Origin: Candidatus Omnitrophota bacterium
GTDB taxonomy: Bacteria > Omnitrophota > Omnitrophia > JAHJGZ01
Direction of reading: 5' to 3'
DNA length: 53,614 nt
NCBI GenBank assembly: GCA_018823795.1
Contig: JAHJGZ010000142.1
Span: forward strand, 1 to 53,614
Shown in pieces: positions 9,476 to 17,572 of this stretch (its first letter is position 1; every line of letters starts with the position of its first letter). Both the position numbers and the translations under genes were made by a program. The notes below the pieces were generated by a model. The model searched no databases and was not told the origin of the DNA. It worked only from the letters and a program-made list of their open reading frames with translations.

Positions 9476-10765
9476 TTATTTATTTAGTTTCATGTCGTAT
9501 AAAACAAACCCAGAAAAAATTTTGGGAAAAAAGTACGTTGATTTTTGTGGCATTACCTCATGTGCTGCTGTTACCCGTTCAAGGTCTCCTTTCGTACAGG
9601 GAGGTAACAAAAACGTACATGCTATTTCTTGGTTGTTTACGGTATTAAATGTTTCAGAAAATGAATGGCTGTACGAAATTTTCGTTTCAAAATCTTCGTC
9701 GCTTATGTTGATTATCTTTTTTAAAATCACATAATAGAGGAGATTAACTTCAAGTGTGCGCCATTCTTGCGAGGAACTCTCTGGTATGATACCACGAAGC
9801 ACTTCCTCATTCTTAAGAGCAAGAAGATAATTCCCTTTATCCTTTCCAAGGCATAAACCAATCATACGTGTATTGCCGACTTTATGTGAAAGTGCTTTTT
9901 CAATTTCTTCGGGCCAACTTGTCTTTACCACAAAAAACTCTTTTAGTCGTTTAAGAAGTTGATTCGTATCAATATTTAAAGAAAGCAGTCGATGCGTTGG
10001 CAAAATAACCAAACCACGATCGTTAAAATTGATTAAACACATCAATACATAATCATAGGGCATACTATTGAGTGAAGCACTGTTGTGAAGCCGCATTTCA
10101 TGAGCATAATTCAATGCTGTGGCATACCGATGATGCCCATCAGCAATAATAATTTTTTGTTCCTTAAGAATATCATTCAATGCTGCCGTGTGTTTTTGAT
10201 TGGAAACACGCCACATGATATGCTCTGTACCGTCATAATCGTGATAGGTGTCATAGAGTGGTTTGCTTTCTTTCACTGTCTGAAATACCGCATCGGCTTG
10301 GTTTTTTTCATCATCATACAAACCAAAAACAGGAGAAAATTGTGCTTGTGTGGTTTTCATTAAATTAAGACGATCAACCTTTGGTGCAGAAAGTGTTTTC
10401 TCGTGAGGGAAAATCGCATTTTCATAATGCTTTTCTAATTTGACGAGTGTAAAGAATCCGGTTCGCTCAAAACATTCGCTTGTCTCGGGATGTTTAAACC
10501 GTTGTGCATAGACATAAAAGGAAGGCTCTTCCTCTTTAACTAAAATACTGTGTTCTTTCCAGTCCCGAAAACGCTCCGCTGCCTTCCGGTAGCGACCTTC
10601 ATCATCTTCTCTGCCTGGCTTATCCAGATTAATCATATGATGTTCATTACTGGCAAGCTCAGCTCTTTGATTTTCTGTAATAATATCGTAAGGAGGGGAA
10701 ACCAAAGGTTTCTTGAAGTGTTTACTATTATATCGAACGGCACAAAATGGTTTAATATCTGCCAT
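9476..10765 (-). CDS. DUF1015 family protein
   Basis: This 429-residue cytoplasmic protein belongs to the DUF1015 (SpoIID-unrelated, HTH-labelled in some databases) family. Diagnostic segments are 'VSPPYDIITENQ' near residue 23 and 'IADGHHRYATALNY' near residue 210. No reaction is firmly established for the family. The start ATG at 10765 has no obvious Shine-Dalgarno sequence. The gene is 31 nt downstream of the small exported protein gene and directly upstream of hflK. Conservation of the His-His-Arg motif suggests an enzyme, but that is inference. Confidence 0.88.
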   Translation of the reverse strand: MADIKPFCAVRYNSKHFKKPLVSPPYDIITENQRAELASNEHHMINLDKPGREDDEGRYRKAAERFRDWKEHSILVKEEEPSFYVYAQRFKHPETSECFERTGFFTLVKLEKHYENAIFPHEKTLSAPKVDRLNLMKTTQAQFSPVFGLYDDEKNQADAVFQTVKESKPLYDTYHDYDGTEHIMWRVSNQKHTAALNDILKEQKIIIADGHHRYATALNYAHEMRLHNSASLNSMPYDYVLMCLINFNDRGLVILPTHRLLSLNIDTNQLLKRLKEFFVVKTSWPEEIEKALSHKVGNTRMIGLCLGKDKGNYLLALKNEEVLRGIIPESSSQEWRTLEVNLLYYVILKKIINISDEDFETKISYSHSFSETFNTVNNQEIACTFLLPPCTKGDLERVTAAHEVMPQKSTYFFPKIFSGFVLYDMKLNK

Positions 10766-10796
10766 AATCTACATACGGAGGTTATTGCTTAATTCA

Positions 10797-11144
10797 CTAA
10801 ATTCCTTGTGCTGGATCTTTATTGAGCCCTTGATGTTGCGGATTCGGTGATGGCTGATTAGCTTTTTGTGAATCCCACTTTGTTTCAAAACGATGTCCTG
10901 CCTTCTCATCTAACCAGCTTCCAAACGCATTAAAACCTCTCAAAAAAATATTACCCGCTTTTTCAGGAACTTTACTAATCTTTTCGCCCGCTTTATTGAG
11001 CGTTGACTTTTGAGAAGTTTCAGTGACCGCCTTACTTTTTCCATCACGTTTGTTCTCTCCCGCGCTACTGATATCTGTGTCCCTAAAAAGGAACAGTAAA
11101 GAAATGATCATAAGAAAGACGATAATGATCTTCATGATTTTCAC
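10797..11144 (-). CDS. Small exported protein of unknown function
   Basis: The 115-residue product has a hydrophobic N-terminal segment (about residues 3-20) that looks like a signal peptide or membrane anchor. A Lys/Glu/Ser/Pro-rich hydrophilic remainder is likely disordered apart from a short amphipathic stretch around 'NIFLRGFNAFGSWLDEKAG'. I recognise no family. The start is uncertain. GTG at 11144 is very close to the AAGGA site, while the in-frame ATG at 11135 is about 11 nt from it and may be the real start. It is the first gene after the promoter at 11196-11224 and heads the DUF1015-hflKC operon. Confidence 0.6.
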   Translation of the reverse strand: MKIMKIIIVFLMIISLLFLFRDTDISSAGENKRDGKSKAVTETSQKSTLNKAGEKISKVPEKAGNIFLRGFNAFGSWLDEKAGHRFETKWDSQKANQPSPNPQHQGLNKDPAQGI

Positions 11145-11195
11145 ATTCCTTTTTGTTGTTACTTTACCTATTTATTACTTTTAAAGAAGGCATTA

Positions 11196-11224
11196 ATAAT
11201 ACCGTTAATGAGAAGAAATAGCAA
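11196..11224 (-). promoter_or_regulatory. Promoter of the small protein - DUF1015 - hflKC - purH - folC - mnmE operon
   Basis: Minus-strand TTGCTA (11224-11219), a 17-bp spacer and TATTAT (11201-11196) precede the first gene by about 50 bp. Gene spacings downstream stay below 35 nt as far as mnmE, so this promoter can serve the whole run. Confidence 0.55.
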
Positions 11225-11266
11225 GTCGATTTTAGTGTGGACACTCCTACCCATACAGGGCATCAA

Positions 11267-11289
11267 AAACAAATGTCTTTAAAAAAGAC
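11267..11289 (-). terminator. Weak intrinsic terminator after the dehydrogenase gene
   Basis: A 6-bp stem (11275-11280 with 11284-11289) with a 3-nt loop is followed on the minus strand by ATTTGTTTTT. It lies about 22 nt after the dehydrogenase stop codon. The stem is AT-rich, so the call is tentative. Confidence 0.3.
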
Positions 11290-11311
11290 GGCGGATCTGA
11301 TTGAGTCCTAA

Positions 11312-12322
11312 TTAAGGCTTCAACACAACCTTTAACGATTCTTTTGCTTCTGCAGCAATTTGAAAACCTTTTTGAATTTCTTCTAGAGGCAACATATGAG
11401 TGATGAGACTCTTAACTTTGATGTATTCTCCATTAAGAATTGACAATGACGCGTCTAAATCACGAGGAGCGGCACCATACGATGAGGTAATGGTAATTTC
11501 ATTTCGCCAGAAATCAGCAGTCGGAATCTCAATACTCCGGTTAGGAACGGCAAAAAAGAGGATAGCCCCTTTTCTATCTATCGAATTAAATGCCTGCTGC
11601 ACTGCTTGGGGGGCACTCGTGCATACTATTATTCTATCCGCTTTAATGTTTAAATTTTCATCTGCTGCCTTCACGTGAACTACCTCATCAGCGCCTAATT
11701 CTTCTGCTATTTTGAGGCGGTAATCATTAACATCAGTTACAATCACTCGCGCCAATTTTATTTTTGCCAACTGCGCATGCAGGAGCCCGGAAACACCACT
11801 TCCTAAAATCAAAACCGTCTGCCCTTTTTCTATATCGGCTATCTTTTGTCCCCGCAAAACACATGCTAAGGGTTCAAGCATAGTCCCTTTTTCAAACGAA
11901 ATGTTCCCCGGCAAAACATATATGCCATTTTCAACATTTATTTTCGGCACTCTAATAAATTCACTAAACCCACCCGGATCATAATTGCCCTCATGCAACA
12001 CTGCACACGCGGTATGATTTCCTGCCTTGCAATATTTGCAGGTATTACAGGGAACATGATGGCTGACAAAAACTCGTGCGCCCAACAAGTGCCCTTTCAC
12101 TCCCTCACCAACATCAGCAACAACTCCCGTAATTTCATGTCCTAAAACACGAGGTCCTTTCTTTACACGATGCCATTCGAGCACATCGCTCCCACAAATA
12201 CCACTCGCCATTACTTTGACTAAGATTTCACCAGGACCAATCTTTGGAATCGGGCGCTCTTCAATTCGAATATCATTATTGTTGTAATACACGGCAACGC
12301 GCATGTGCGTACTCTGTTCCAT
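11312..12322 (-). CDS. Zinc-dependent medium-chain dehydrogenase, sugar/threonine-dehydrogenase-like
   Basis: A 336-residue MDR-family NAD(P)-dependent alcohol/polyol dehydrogenase. The catalytic zinc site is visible as 'GICGSD' and 'GHEITGVVADVG'. The structural zinc lobe has four cysteines in 'CNTCKYCKAGNHTAC'. The Rossmann loop is 'VLILGSGVSGLLHAQLA'. Length and motifs fit the threonine/sorbitol/galactitol dehydrogenase branch, but the substrate cannot be read from sequence. The ATG at 12322 has GGGAG 9 nt upstream. It is 15 nt downstream of the LsrF-like gene, so the two probably act in one sugar-phosphate or polyol route. Confidence 0.85.
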   Translation of the reverse strand: MEQSTHMRVAVYYNNNDIRIEERPIPKIGPGEILVKVMASGICGSDVLEWHRVKKGPRVLGHEITGVVADVGEGVKGHLLGARVFVSHHVPCNTCKYCKAGNHTACAVLHEGNYDPGGFSEFIRVPKINVENGIYVLPGNISFEKGTMLEPLACVLRGQKIADIEKGQTVLILGSGVSGLLHAQLAKIKLARVIVTDVNDYRLKIAEELGADEVVHVKAADENLNIKADRIIVCTSAPQAVQQAFNSIDRKGAILFFAVPNRSIEIPTADFWRNEITITSSYGAAPRDLDASLSILNGEYIKVKSLITHMLPLEEIQKGFQIAAEAKESLKVVLKP

Positions 12323-12337
12323 AAAGAATAACTCCCT

Positions 12338-13132
12338 TTATTTTGAACTTTTCATTTCATTAAACAATGCCTCTGCTTCTTCAGCCGTTGCATTTTTATG
12401 AATGATGGCTTCTAACGCTTTGGCAACAGCAACCGGATGCGGATTTTGCCAAACATTTCTTCCTAAATTTATGCCAACCGCCCCCTTCTGCATACCATCA
12501 TATACAAAGTCAAACACTTCACGTTCTGTTTTACATTTCGGTCCCCCTGCCATAACGACAGGTACCGGACAGCCATTCACTACTTTATCAAAGTCTTTTG
12601 CACACCAATAGGTTTTAACAACCCGCGCGCCTAACTCAGCAGCAATACGACAGCTGAGTGCAAGATAACGAGCTTCCCTTTTTTCAGTCTCTTTTCCCAC
12701 AGCAGTAACTGCCATAACCGGAATACTATATTTTTCACATTCATTAACAAGTTGGGCAAGATTCTGCAATGTTTTACGTTCATAATCACTACCAACAAAA
12801 ATAGAAATGCCAACAGCGCTTACATTAAGACGAATTATCTCCTCAATAGACGTTGTAAGAGATTCGTTCGCCAAATCTTTTCCTACCATACTCGTACCAC
12901 CTGATACTCTTAGAATAATCGGTACGTTAATACAAGGATCGACACAAGAACGGAGCACCCCCCGCGTTACAAAAAGAGCATCACAATAGGGTAGTAATGG
13001 TCTAATGGTCTCTCCCGGCCTCTCTAAACAACGCGTCGGTCCTTGAAAATAACCATGATCAATAGGTAAAAAAAAGCAATGCCCGTCAGCTCGGAATAGT
13101 TTGCTCATCCGGTTTTTCATTCCCCAACCCAT
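12338..13132 (-). CDS. LsrF/class I aldolase-type protein (DeoC/FbaB/LsrF superfamily)
   Basis: The 264-residue protein resembles LsrF along most of its length. 'LPIDHGYFQGPTRCLER' near residue 22, 'VTRGVLRS' and 'GCPVPVVMAGG' are close to E. coli LsrF, and 'VVKTYW' contains the expected Schiff-base lysine. LsrF thiolyses a product of the autoinducer AI-2, but no other lsr genes are here. An aldolase acting on another phosphorylated ketose is therefore equally possible. The protein lacks LsrF's N-terminal extension. The start ATG at 13132 follows a G-rich ribosome-binding site. It shares a transcript with the zinc dehydrogenase downstream. Confidence 0.82.
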   Translation of the reverse strand: MGWGMKNRMSKLFRADGHCFFLPIDHGYFQGPTRCLERPGETIRPLLPYCDALFVTRGVLRSCVDPCINVPIILRVSGGTSMVGKDLANESLTTSIEEIIRLNVSAVGISIFVGSDYERKTLQNLAQLVNECEKYSIPVMAVTAVGKETEKREARYLALSCRIAAELGARVVKTYWCAKDFDKVVNGCPVPVVMAGGPKCKTEREVFDFVYDGMQKGAVGINLGRNVWQNPHPVAVAKALEAIIHKNATAEEAEALFNEMKSSK

Positions 13133-13180
13133 TGTACCCCCCAGTATGTTATGTTCATGTTATTCACTATTATTTCTCAA

Positions 13181-13501
13181 TTATTTGATCTTGGCTCCTG
13201 AAGAAATATCTTTTTCAGGTACCAATAATACAATTCTCTCATCATCACTTGCAGCTAAAAGCATTCCCTGTGATTCTACGCCACGTAAGGTAACCGGCTC
13301 CAGATTTGCTATAACAATAATTTTTTTACCAACCAGTTCCTCCGGTGTATAGTGTTTCCTGATGCCAGCAACAATCTGTCGTTTCTCATCTCCCACTGTT
13401 ATCTGTAAGACTATGAGTTTATCAGCGTTGGGGTGGTATTCAGCAGCAGTAATTTCGGCTATTCTTAGGTCGAGTTTCATTACATCGTGAAGACTAACCA
13501 T
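13181..13501 (-). CDS. Stand-alone tRNA-binding protein (Trbp111 / MetRS beta-like OB fold)
   Basis: This 106-residue OB-fold protein corresponds to the EMAPII-type C-terminal domain found on methionyl-tRNA synthetase and to free Trbp111 and CsaA. Diagnostic features are 'LDLRIAEITAAEYHPNADKL' at the start and 'RQIVAGI', 'VIANLEP' and 'GVESQGMLLAA' later. It should bind the tRNA elbow as a dimer. No synthetase domain is fused to it. It is the first gene before the LsrF-like/dehydrogenase pair (48-nt gap), an unusual partner. Confidence 0.9.
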   Translation of the reverse strand: MVSLHDVMKLDLRIAEITAAEYHPNADKLIVLQITVGDEKRQIVAGIRKHYTPEELVGKKIIVIANLEPVTLRGVESQGMLLAASDDERIVLLVPEKDISSGAKIK

Positions 13502-13511
13502 AACTTACCTG

Positions 13512-13606
13512 CCCCGTTAGAAACGCATTATACACTGTCTTGTCAATATTTATAAATATCGATATTACAACTACTTATAATAATAAACCCCTATTTTCTA
13601 ACGGGG
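13512..13606. repeat. 95-bp element bounded by a perfect 12-bp inverted repeat
   Basis: CCCCGTTAGAAA at 13512-13523 is repeated in inverse orientation at 13595-13606, around a 71-bp very AT-rich centre. The centre holds a minus-strand TATAAT (about 13528-13533) just before the tRNA-binding protein gene. It could be a large hairpin leader, a pair of operator half-sites or a MITE-like remnant. The rest of the 13502-13830 gap has the ino1 promoter and nothing else I can name. Confidence 0.5.
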
Positions 13607-13741
13607 TGAATCCTCCACATCTTATAAAATCATCTATGCCAAGGGAAGCATTGTATCACAAAATAGTTTCTATTGAAATAAAAAACTTGTTTAACTCTTA
13701 GGGCATATTGTAAAAGTAAGCCATGCCTATTATATAATCAT

Positions 13742-13769
13742 TTGATTTAACCTGAAAAAATGATATAAT
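13742..13769 (+). promoter_or_regulatory. Promoter of ino1 and the phosphatidyltransferase
   Basis: TTGATT (13742-13747), a 16-bp spacer and an extended -10 TGATATAAT ending at 13769 lie about 60 bp before the ino1 start. The leader has no clear Shine-Dalgarno sequence. Confidence 0.65.
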
Positions 13770-13830
13770 TCCCTACTTAATTTTTCATATCTATCTTATC
13801 TTCAACTAAGACAAACTCTTATAACACGTT

Positions 13831-14940
13831 ATGGGACAAAACAAAAAAATAAAAATCGCTATTGTCGGCGTGGGTAATTGTGCCGCTTCGTTACTGCAAG
13901 GCATAGATTATTATCGCCATAATAAACACGAAGGCGCACAATATTTAGGCTTAATGAATTATAATTTGGGCGGTTATCTACCCGATGATATTGAGGTAGT
14001 TGCTGCTTTTGATATTGATAAACGAAAAGTTGGAAAAAGGGTCGACCAAGCCATATATGCTCCACCAAACTGTGTCTTTCCTATTAAAACTGCAATTGGA
14101 AAAATCAATGTTCCCGTTAAGATGGGACATATATTAGACGGTTTTTCAAACCATATGAAAAACTACCCACCGCACCGTACTTTTATTCCTGCTGATGAAA
14201 CACCAGTTGACGTTGCCGATGAACTGCAAAAAAGCAAAGCCGACATACTTCTTAATTACCTGCCTGTCGGGTCTGAACAAGCAACACGATTTTATGCAGA
14301 ATGCTGTCTTTCAACTGGTGTCAGTTTGATCAATTGTATGCCGGCTTTTATCGTTTCAGATCCGATATGGGCAAAACGGTTTTCTGATAAAAATATTCCG
14401 TGTATTGGTGACGATATTAAAGCACAAATCGGTGCTACGATTATACACCGTACTCTTGCAAAACTTTTTTCCGATCGCGGTGTAAAAGTAGACCGGACGT
14501 ATCAGTTAAACACCGGCGGTAATACTGATTTCCTTAATATGTTAAACCGTGAGCGATTGAAATCGAAAAAAATTTCTAAAACTCAAGCGGTGCAGTCTCA
14601 ATTAAATCCTCCGCTGGAGGAGGAAAACATTCATATTGGTCCGTCCGACTATGTTCCCTGGCAAAATGACAATAAAATTTGTTTCATCCGTATGGAAGGG
14701 CGCAGCTTTGGTGGCGTACCCATGAATATAGAACTACGCCTTTCAGTCGAAGACTCTCCAAATTCTGCAGGGGTTGCTATCGATGCAATCCGCTGTTGTC
14801 AGCTTGCTCGTGAAAGAAAAATTGGTGGTTCTTTAATCAGTATCTCGGCTTTCACGATGAAACATCCTCCACAACAATTCAGCGACACTGACGCAAAACA
14901 ACTCGTCAAAAAATTCATTGACGGCATTATCGAACGATAA
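13831..14940 (+). CDS. ino1: Inositol-3-phosphate synthase, actinobacterial/archaeal type
   Basis: This enzyme converts glucose-6-phosphate to 1L-myo-inositol 3-phosphate with NAD. The 369-residue protein is the length of the mycobacterial enzyme rather than the eukaryotic one. It has the NAD loop 'IAIVGVGNCAASLLQG' near residue 8. Conserved catalytic-domain blocks are 'NYLPVGSEQATRFYAECCL', 'INCMPAFIVSDP', 'CIGDDIKAQIGATI' and 'QLNTGGNTDFLNM'. It is 17 nt upstream of a CDP-alcohol phosphatidyltransferase gene on the same strand. The pair therefore suggests synthesis of an inositol phospholipid rather than a compatible solute. Confidence 0.93.
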   Translation: MGQNKKIKIAIVGVGNCAASLLQGIDYYRHNKHEGAQYLGLMNYNLGGYLPDDIEVVAAFDIDKRKVGKRVDQAIYAPPNCVFPIKTAIGKINVPVKMGHILDGFSNHMKNYPPHRTFIPADETPVDVADELQKSKADILLNYLPVGSEQATRFYAECCLSTGVSLINCMPAFIVSDPIWAKRFSDKNIPCIGDDIKAQIGATIIHRTLAKLFSDRGVKVDRTYQLNTGGNTDFLNMLNRERLKSKKISKTQAVQSQLNPPLEEENIHIGPSDYVPWQNDNKICFIRMEGRSFGGVPMNIELRLSVEDSPNSAGVAIDAIRCCQLARERKIGGSLISISAFTMKHPPQQFSDTDAKQLVKKFIDGIIER

Positions 14941-14957
14941 AACTACAACGTATTTCT

Positions 14958-15542
14958 ATGTTGAGAAACCTCATTGGGAAAAAAATTAATAAGCCGCTTA
15001 GGCGTACCGCTTCCTTTCTGCATGACCATAAGATAACCCCAAACATTCTTACTTTCACCGGACTGGTTATGAATGCAATAGCTGGTTATTGTTACTATAA
15101 AGGCTTCTTTGTTGAAGGGGGTATCATAATTCTCTGTGCCGGCCTTTTTGACATGCTCGATGGGGCAGTCGCACGAGTGGGAAATACAGTAACAAAAATT
15201 GGTGCCTTTACCGATTCTGTTGTTGATCGTTATTCGGACCTTCTGATTTTTGGCGGGCTGCTTCTCTTTTTTTCAAAACACGGTAATCTAGGCGGGTCAA
15301 TACTGCTTCTTGCTGTTATGAGCGGTGCCTACCTGGTAAGTTATATTCGGGCACGCGCAGAACTGGTTATACCACAATGTGCAGTAGGCCTTATGGAAAG
15401 ACCTGAACGGATTATTCTCCTTGCCGTAGGATCAATTGCATCATTTCTTACTGTTGCACTCTGGATTTTAGCAATTGGTACTCACCTTACCGCGCTGTAC
15501 CGAATTTATTATACCTTTAAAAAATCACAGGAAAAAAAGTAA
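14958..15542 (+). CDS. CDP-alcohol phosphatidyltransferase, probable phosphatidylinositol-phosphate synthase
   Basis: A 194-residue integral membrane enzyme with about five to six hydrophobic segments. The complete family signature D-G-x2-A-R-x8-G-x3-D-x3-D is present near residues 64-86, starting 'DMLDGAVARVGNT'. These enzymes move a phosphatidyl group from CDP-diacylglycerol to an alcohol. The adjacent ino1 makes inositol 3-phosphate the likely acceptor, as in mycobacterial PIP synthase. By sequence alone PgsA or a cardiolipin-type acceptor cannot be excluded. The gene probably shares the ino1 promoter. Confidence 0.88.
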   Translation: MLRNLIGKKINKPLRRTASFLHDHKITPNILTFTGLVMNAIAGYCYYKGFFVEGGIIILCAGLFDMLDGAVARVGNTVTKIGAFTDSVVDRYSDLLIFGGLLLFFSKHGNLGGSILLLAVMSGAYLVSYIRARAELVIPQCAVGLMERPERIILLAVGSIASFLTVALWILAIGTHLTALYRIYYTFKKSQEKK

Positions 15543-15576
15543 AGATAGTGCCGGTTCCCTGTCGTGGATTCTTCTT

Positions 15577-16500
15577 TTATTCAAACAACCATGTTGAAAG
15601 ATAGCGCTCTCCGGTATCCGGCAAAATAACAACGACGGTTTTTCCCTGATTCTCACTCCGCCGTGCAACCTCAAGCGCAGCCCATAACGCGGCACCAGAC
15701 GAAATACCGGCAAGTATCCCCTCCTTCTTAGCAAGTGCACGAGCCGTATTTGCTGCATCAATATCACTCACCGTAATAACTTCATCAAGTATCGATCGAT
15801 TTAATACCTTCGGGATAAATCCAGCACCAATCCCCTGAATTTTATGTGGACCAGCTGCGCCTCCTGATAAAACCGCCGAAGCCTTGGGTTCAACACCGAC
15901 AATCTGAACCGCAGGCCGTTTTTCCTTTAAAACCTCTCCAACGCCGCTGATCGTTCCACCGGTTCCGATGCCAGCAACAAAAATATCGATTGTCCCTTCA
16001 GTATCTTCCCAAATTTCTTCAGCAGTTGTTTCACGATGGGCTTGTGGATTAGCAGGATTAGTGAATTGTTGGGGCATATATGAATGAGGATTTTTTTTCA
16101 CAAGTCGTTCAGCTTCTTCAACAGCCCCCTTCATTCCTTTTGCACCAGGCGTAAGGACACATTCAGCGCCGAAAACACTCAGCAATTTACAACGTTCGAT
16201 ACTCATGGTATCGGGCATCGTCAGCACCAGTTTATATCCTCGCACCGCACAGACAAATGCAAGACCAATCCCCGTATTACCACTAGTTGGTTCAATAATC
16301 GTCGTTCCGTTCTTGATCTTTCCCTCCCTCTCACCTGCCTCAATCATCGCAACAGCAATTCGTTCCTTGACGCATGATACGGGATTAAAACTCTCAAGCT
16401 TTACTAAAACCGTCGCTGTCGTATCGGTAACCATTTTTTTGAGTTTAACTAATGGGGTATTCCCCACCGTTTTAGTAATATCATCAAAAATCTTTTTCAT
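15577..16500 (-). CDS. cysK: Cysteine synthase (O-acetylserine sulfhydrylase)
   Basis: This PLP enzyme makes cysteine from O-acetylserine and sulfide. The 307-residue product has the PLP-lysine context '[11 protein letters not shown]', the phosphate-contacting '[12 protein letters not shown]', '[13 protein letters not shown]' and the terminal '[10 protein letters not shown]'. The open frame extends to 16734, but that extension runs through a palindrome cluster and is not protein-like. The ATG at 16500 has AAAAGGAG 8 nt upstream and gives the family start ('[15 protein letters not shown]'). The gene is convergent with the phosphatidyltransferase gene. Confidence 0.96.
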   Translation of the reverse strand: MKKIFDDITKTVGNTPLVKLKKMVTDTTATVLVKLESFNPVSCVKERIAVAMIEAGEREGKIKNGTTIIEPTSGNTGIGLAFVCAVRGYKLVLTMPDTMSIERCKLLSVFGAECVLTPGAKGMKGAVEEAERLVKKNPHSYMPQQFTNPANPQAHRETTAEEIWEDTEGTIDIFVAGIGTGGTISGVGEVLKEKRPAVQIVGVEPKASAVLSGGAAGPHKIQGIGAGFIPKVLNRSILDEVITVSDIDAANTARALAKKEGILAGISSGAALWAALEVARRSENQGKTVVVILPDTGERYLSTWLFE

Positions 16501-16521
16501 ACCATTTCTCCTTTTAATGAC

Positions 16522-16641
16522 GGCATTAGTTACCACCGCGACAGCAAGGTAACTAATGTGCCGCCTGCCTGCCGGTAGGCAGGGAATTAACCCCGTGGAA
16601 TTTGCCTTCGGCGAAATTGCAAAACTGTTATTCCACGGGGT
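16522..16641. repeat. Cluster of three adjacent palindromes (REP-like) between cysK and a lipoprotein gene
   Basis: Palindrome 1 pairs 16524-16534 with 16548-16558 (11 bp, perfect). Palindrome 2 pairs CCTGCCT at 16564-16570 with AGGCAGG at 16577-16583. Palindrome 3 pairs ACCCCGTGGAAT at 16590-16601 with its perfect complement at 16630-16641, around a TTCG-containing loop. Palindrome 2 translates as 'LPAGRQG', a string I recall as a recurrent mis-translated repeat in genomes of uncultured candidate phyla. The cluster is therefore probably a dispersed repetitive extragenic element. Confidence 0.75.
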
Positions 16642-16657
16642 ACATTCAGACGAACAT

Positions 16658-16685
16658 CTGACCTTCATTCCTGTAATGGTATACT
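16658..16685 (+). promoter_or_regulatory. Possible promoter of the lipoprotein gene
   Basis: CTGACC (16658-16663), a 16-bp spacer and TATACT (16680-16685) lie about 70 bp before the lipoprotein start at 16757. Each hexamer deviates at one or two positions from consensus. Confidence 0.4.
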
Positions 16686-16756
16686 GTATCACACAATCAT
16701 ATACTTTTAGAAGAAAAAATCTTGCTCTTGGCAAATTTTCCTGCTATCGTTACACC

Positions 16757-17572
16757 ATGTATTCCATTCTGTTACGTATATTTTGCGTTTTTTTCTTTCT
16801 TGTTGTGCAAAGCGGGTGTGTGACAACACCGTCGGTAGAAAACACTCCGCACGTGGTTCCGTCGATTTCCTCAGCGTTGGATCTTAAAAATGTCATCAAT
16901 GACCGCGCTGTGCTCATTGATACTGTTAAAGCCTCAGGCACGATAACAATTCATGAAAGTAGCGGAGAATTATTGTCGTATCCAGTCGTCGTTATGTTTA
17001 AGCAGCCTGACAATCTTTATCTCCGTGCATACCAACAACTGATGCCCACTATTTTTAGCATTATAAGCTCTGAAGGAAATTTTTGGCTGTATATTCCGGC
17101 AGAAAATACTATTTTTACAGGAAAAAATGCGTCATTAAATTACAATACCGAATACGATGTCAGTATCACGCCAGATTTTCTCTTACAATCCCTTTTTAGC
17201 CGGGCTATTCCTGAAGCTGCTTCAGTAAACATGGTAAGAAATGAAGACTTTTATACACTCTTTTTAGTTAAAAAGGAGAATAACCTCAAGATGTTAACCC
17301 GGACCCTTTGGCTTGATACTGCCTCGCTCAACTGTGTAAAAGAACTTCGTTACTCATTAAAAGGATATATGCTTTTTGAGATCACACGCAACAACTTCAC
17401 ATTTGATAAACAGACTGCAATAAATATTGCTCAAACTATTTCAATAAGAAATGTTTTGACAAACGTTTCAGTTACATTTGATTTCAAAAAAGTGCTTATT
17501 AATGAAGAAATTGAAGACCGCGTTTTTGAATTTCACTATCCGGAAGCTGTACTTGTCGAAAAATTTGAGTAA
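16757..17572 (+). CDS. Outer-membrane-type lipoprotein, LolA/LolB- or DUF4292-like
   Basis: The 271-residue product has a short charged N-terminus, a hydrophobic stretch and a lipobox with Cys at about residue 21 ('FLVVQSGC'), so it should be a lipid-anchored envelope protein. The mature part reads as alternating beta strands. Blocks such as 'VKASGTITIHESSGELLSYP' and 'FKQPDNLYLRAY' recall the LolA/LolB/DUF4292 half-barrel that binds acyl chains. This is a fold-level impression, not a firm family call. The longer frame back to 16556 is translated palindrome and was discarded. Its stop codon lies in a palindrome shared with the next, convergent gene. Confidence 0.75.
   Translation: MYSILLRIFCVFFFLVVQSGCVTTPSVENTPHVVPSISSALDLKNVINDRAVLIDTVKASGTITIHESSGELLSYPVVVMFKQPDNLYLRAYQQLMPTIFSIISSEGNFWLYIPAENTIFTGKNASLNYNTEYDVSITPDFLLQSLFSRAIPEAASVNMVRNEDFYTLFLVKKENNLKMLTRTLWLDTASLNCVKELRYSLKGYMLFEITRNNFTFDKQTAINIAQTISIRNVLTNVSVTFDFKKVLINEEIEDRVFEFHYPEAVLVEKFE

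Noticed and set aside
12338-13132. AI-2 quorum-sensing processing operon
   Set aside because: Only the LsrF-like gene is present; no lsrK, lsrR, lsrG or transporter genes are nearby.
13502-13830. tRNA or other small RNA gene in the larger gaps
   Set aside because: I saw no cloverleaf or T-loop consensus in any intergenic region; the gaps contain promoters, hairpins or nothing I can recognise.
16501-16734. N-terminal extension of cysK
   Set aside because: The extra 78 residues are translated palindromes; the ATG at 16500 has a strong ribosome-binding site and gives the normal family start.
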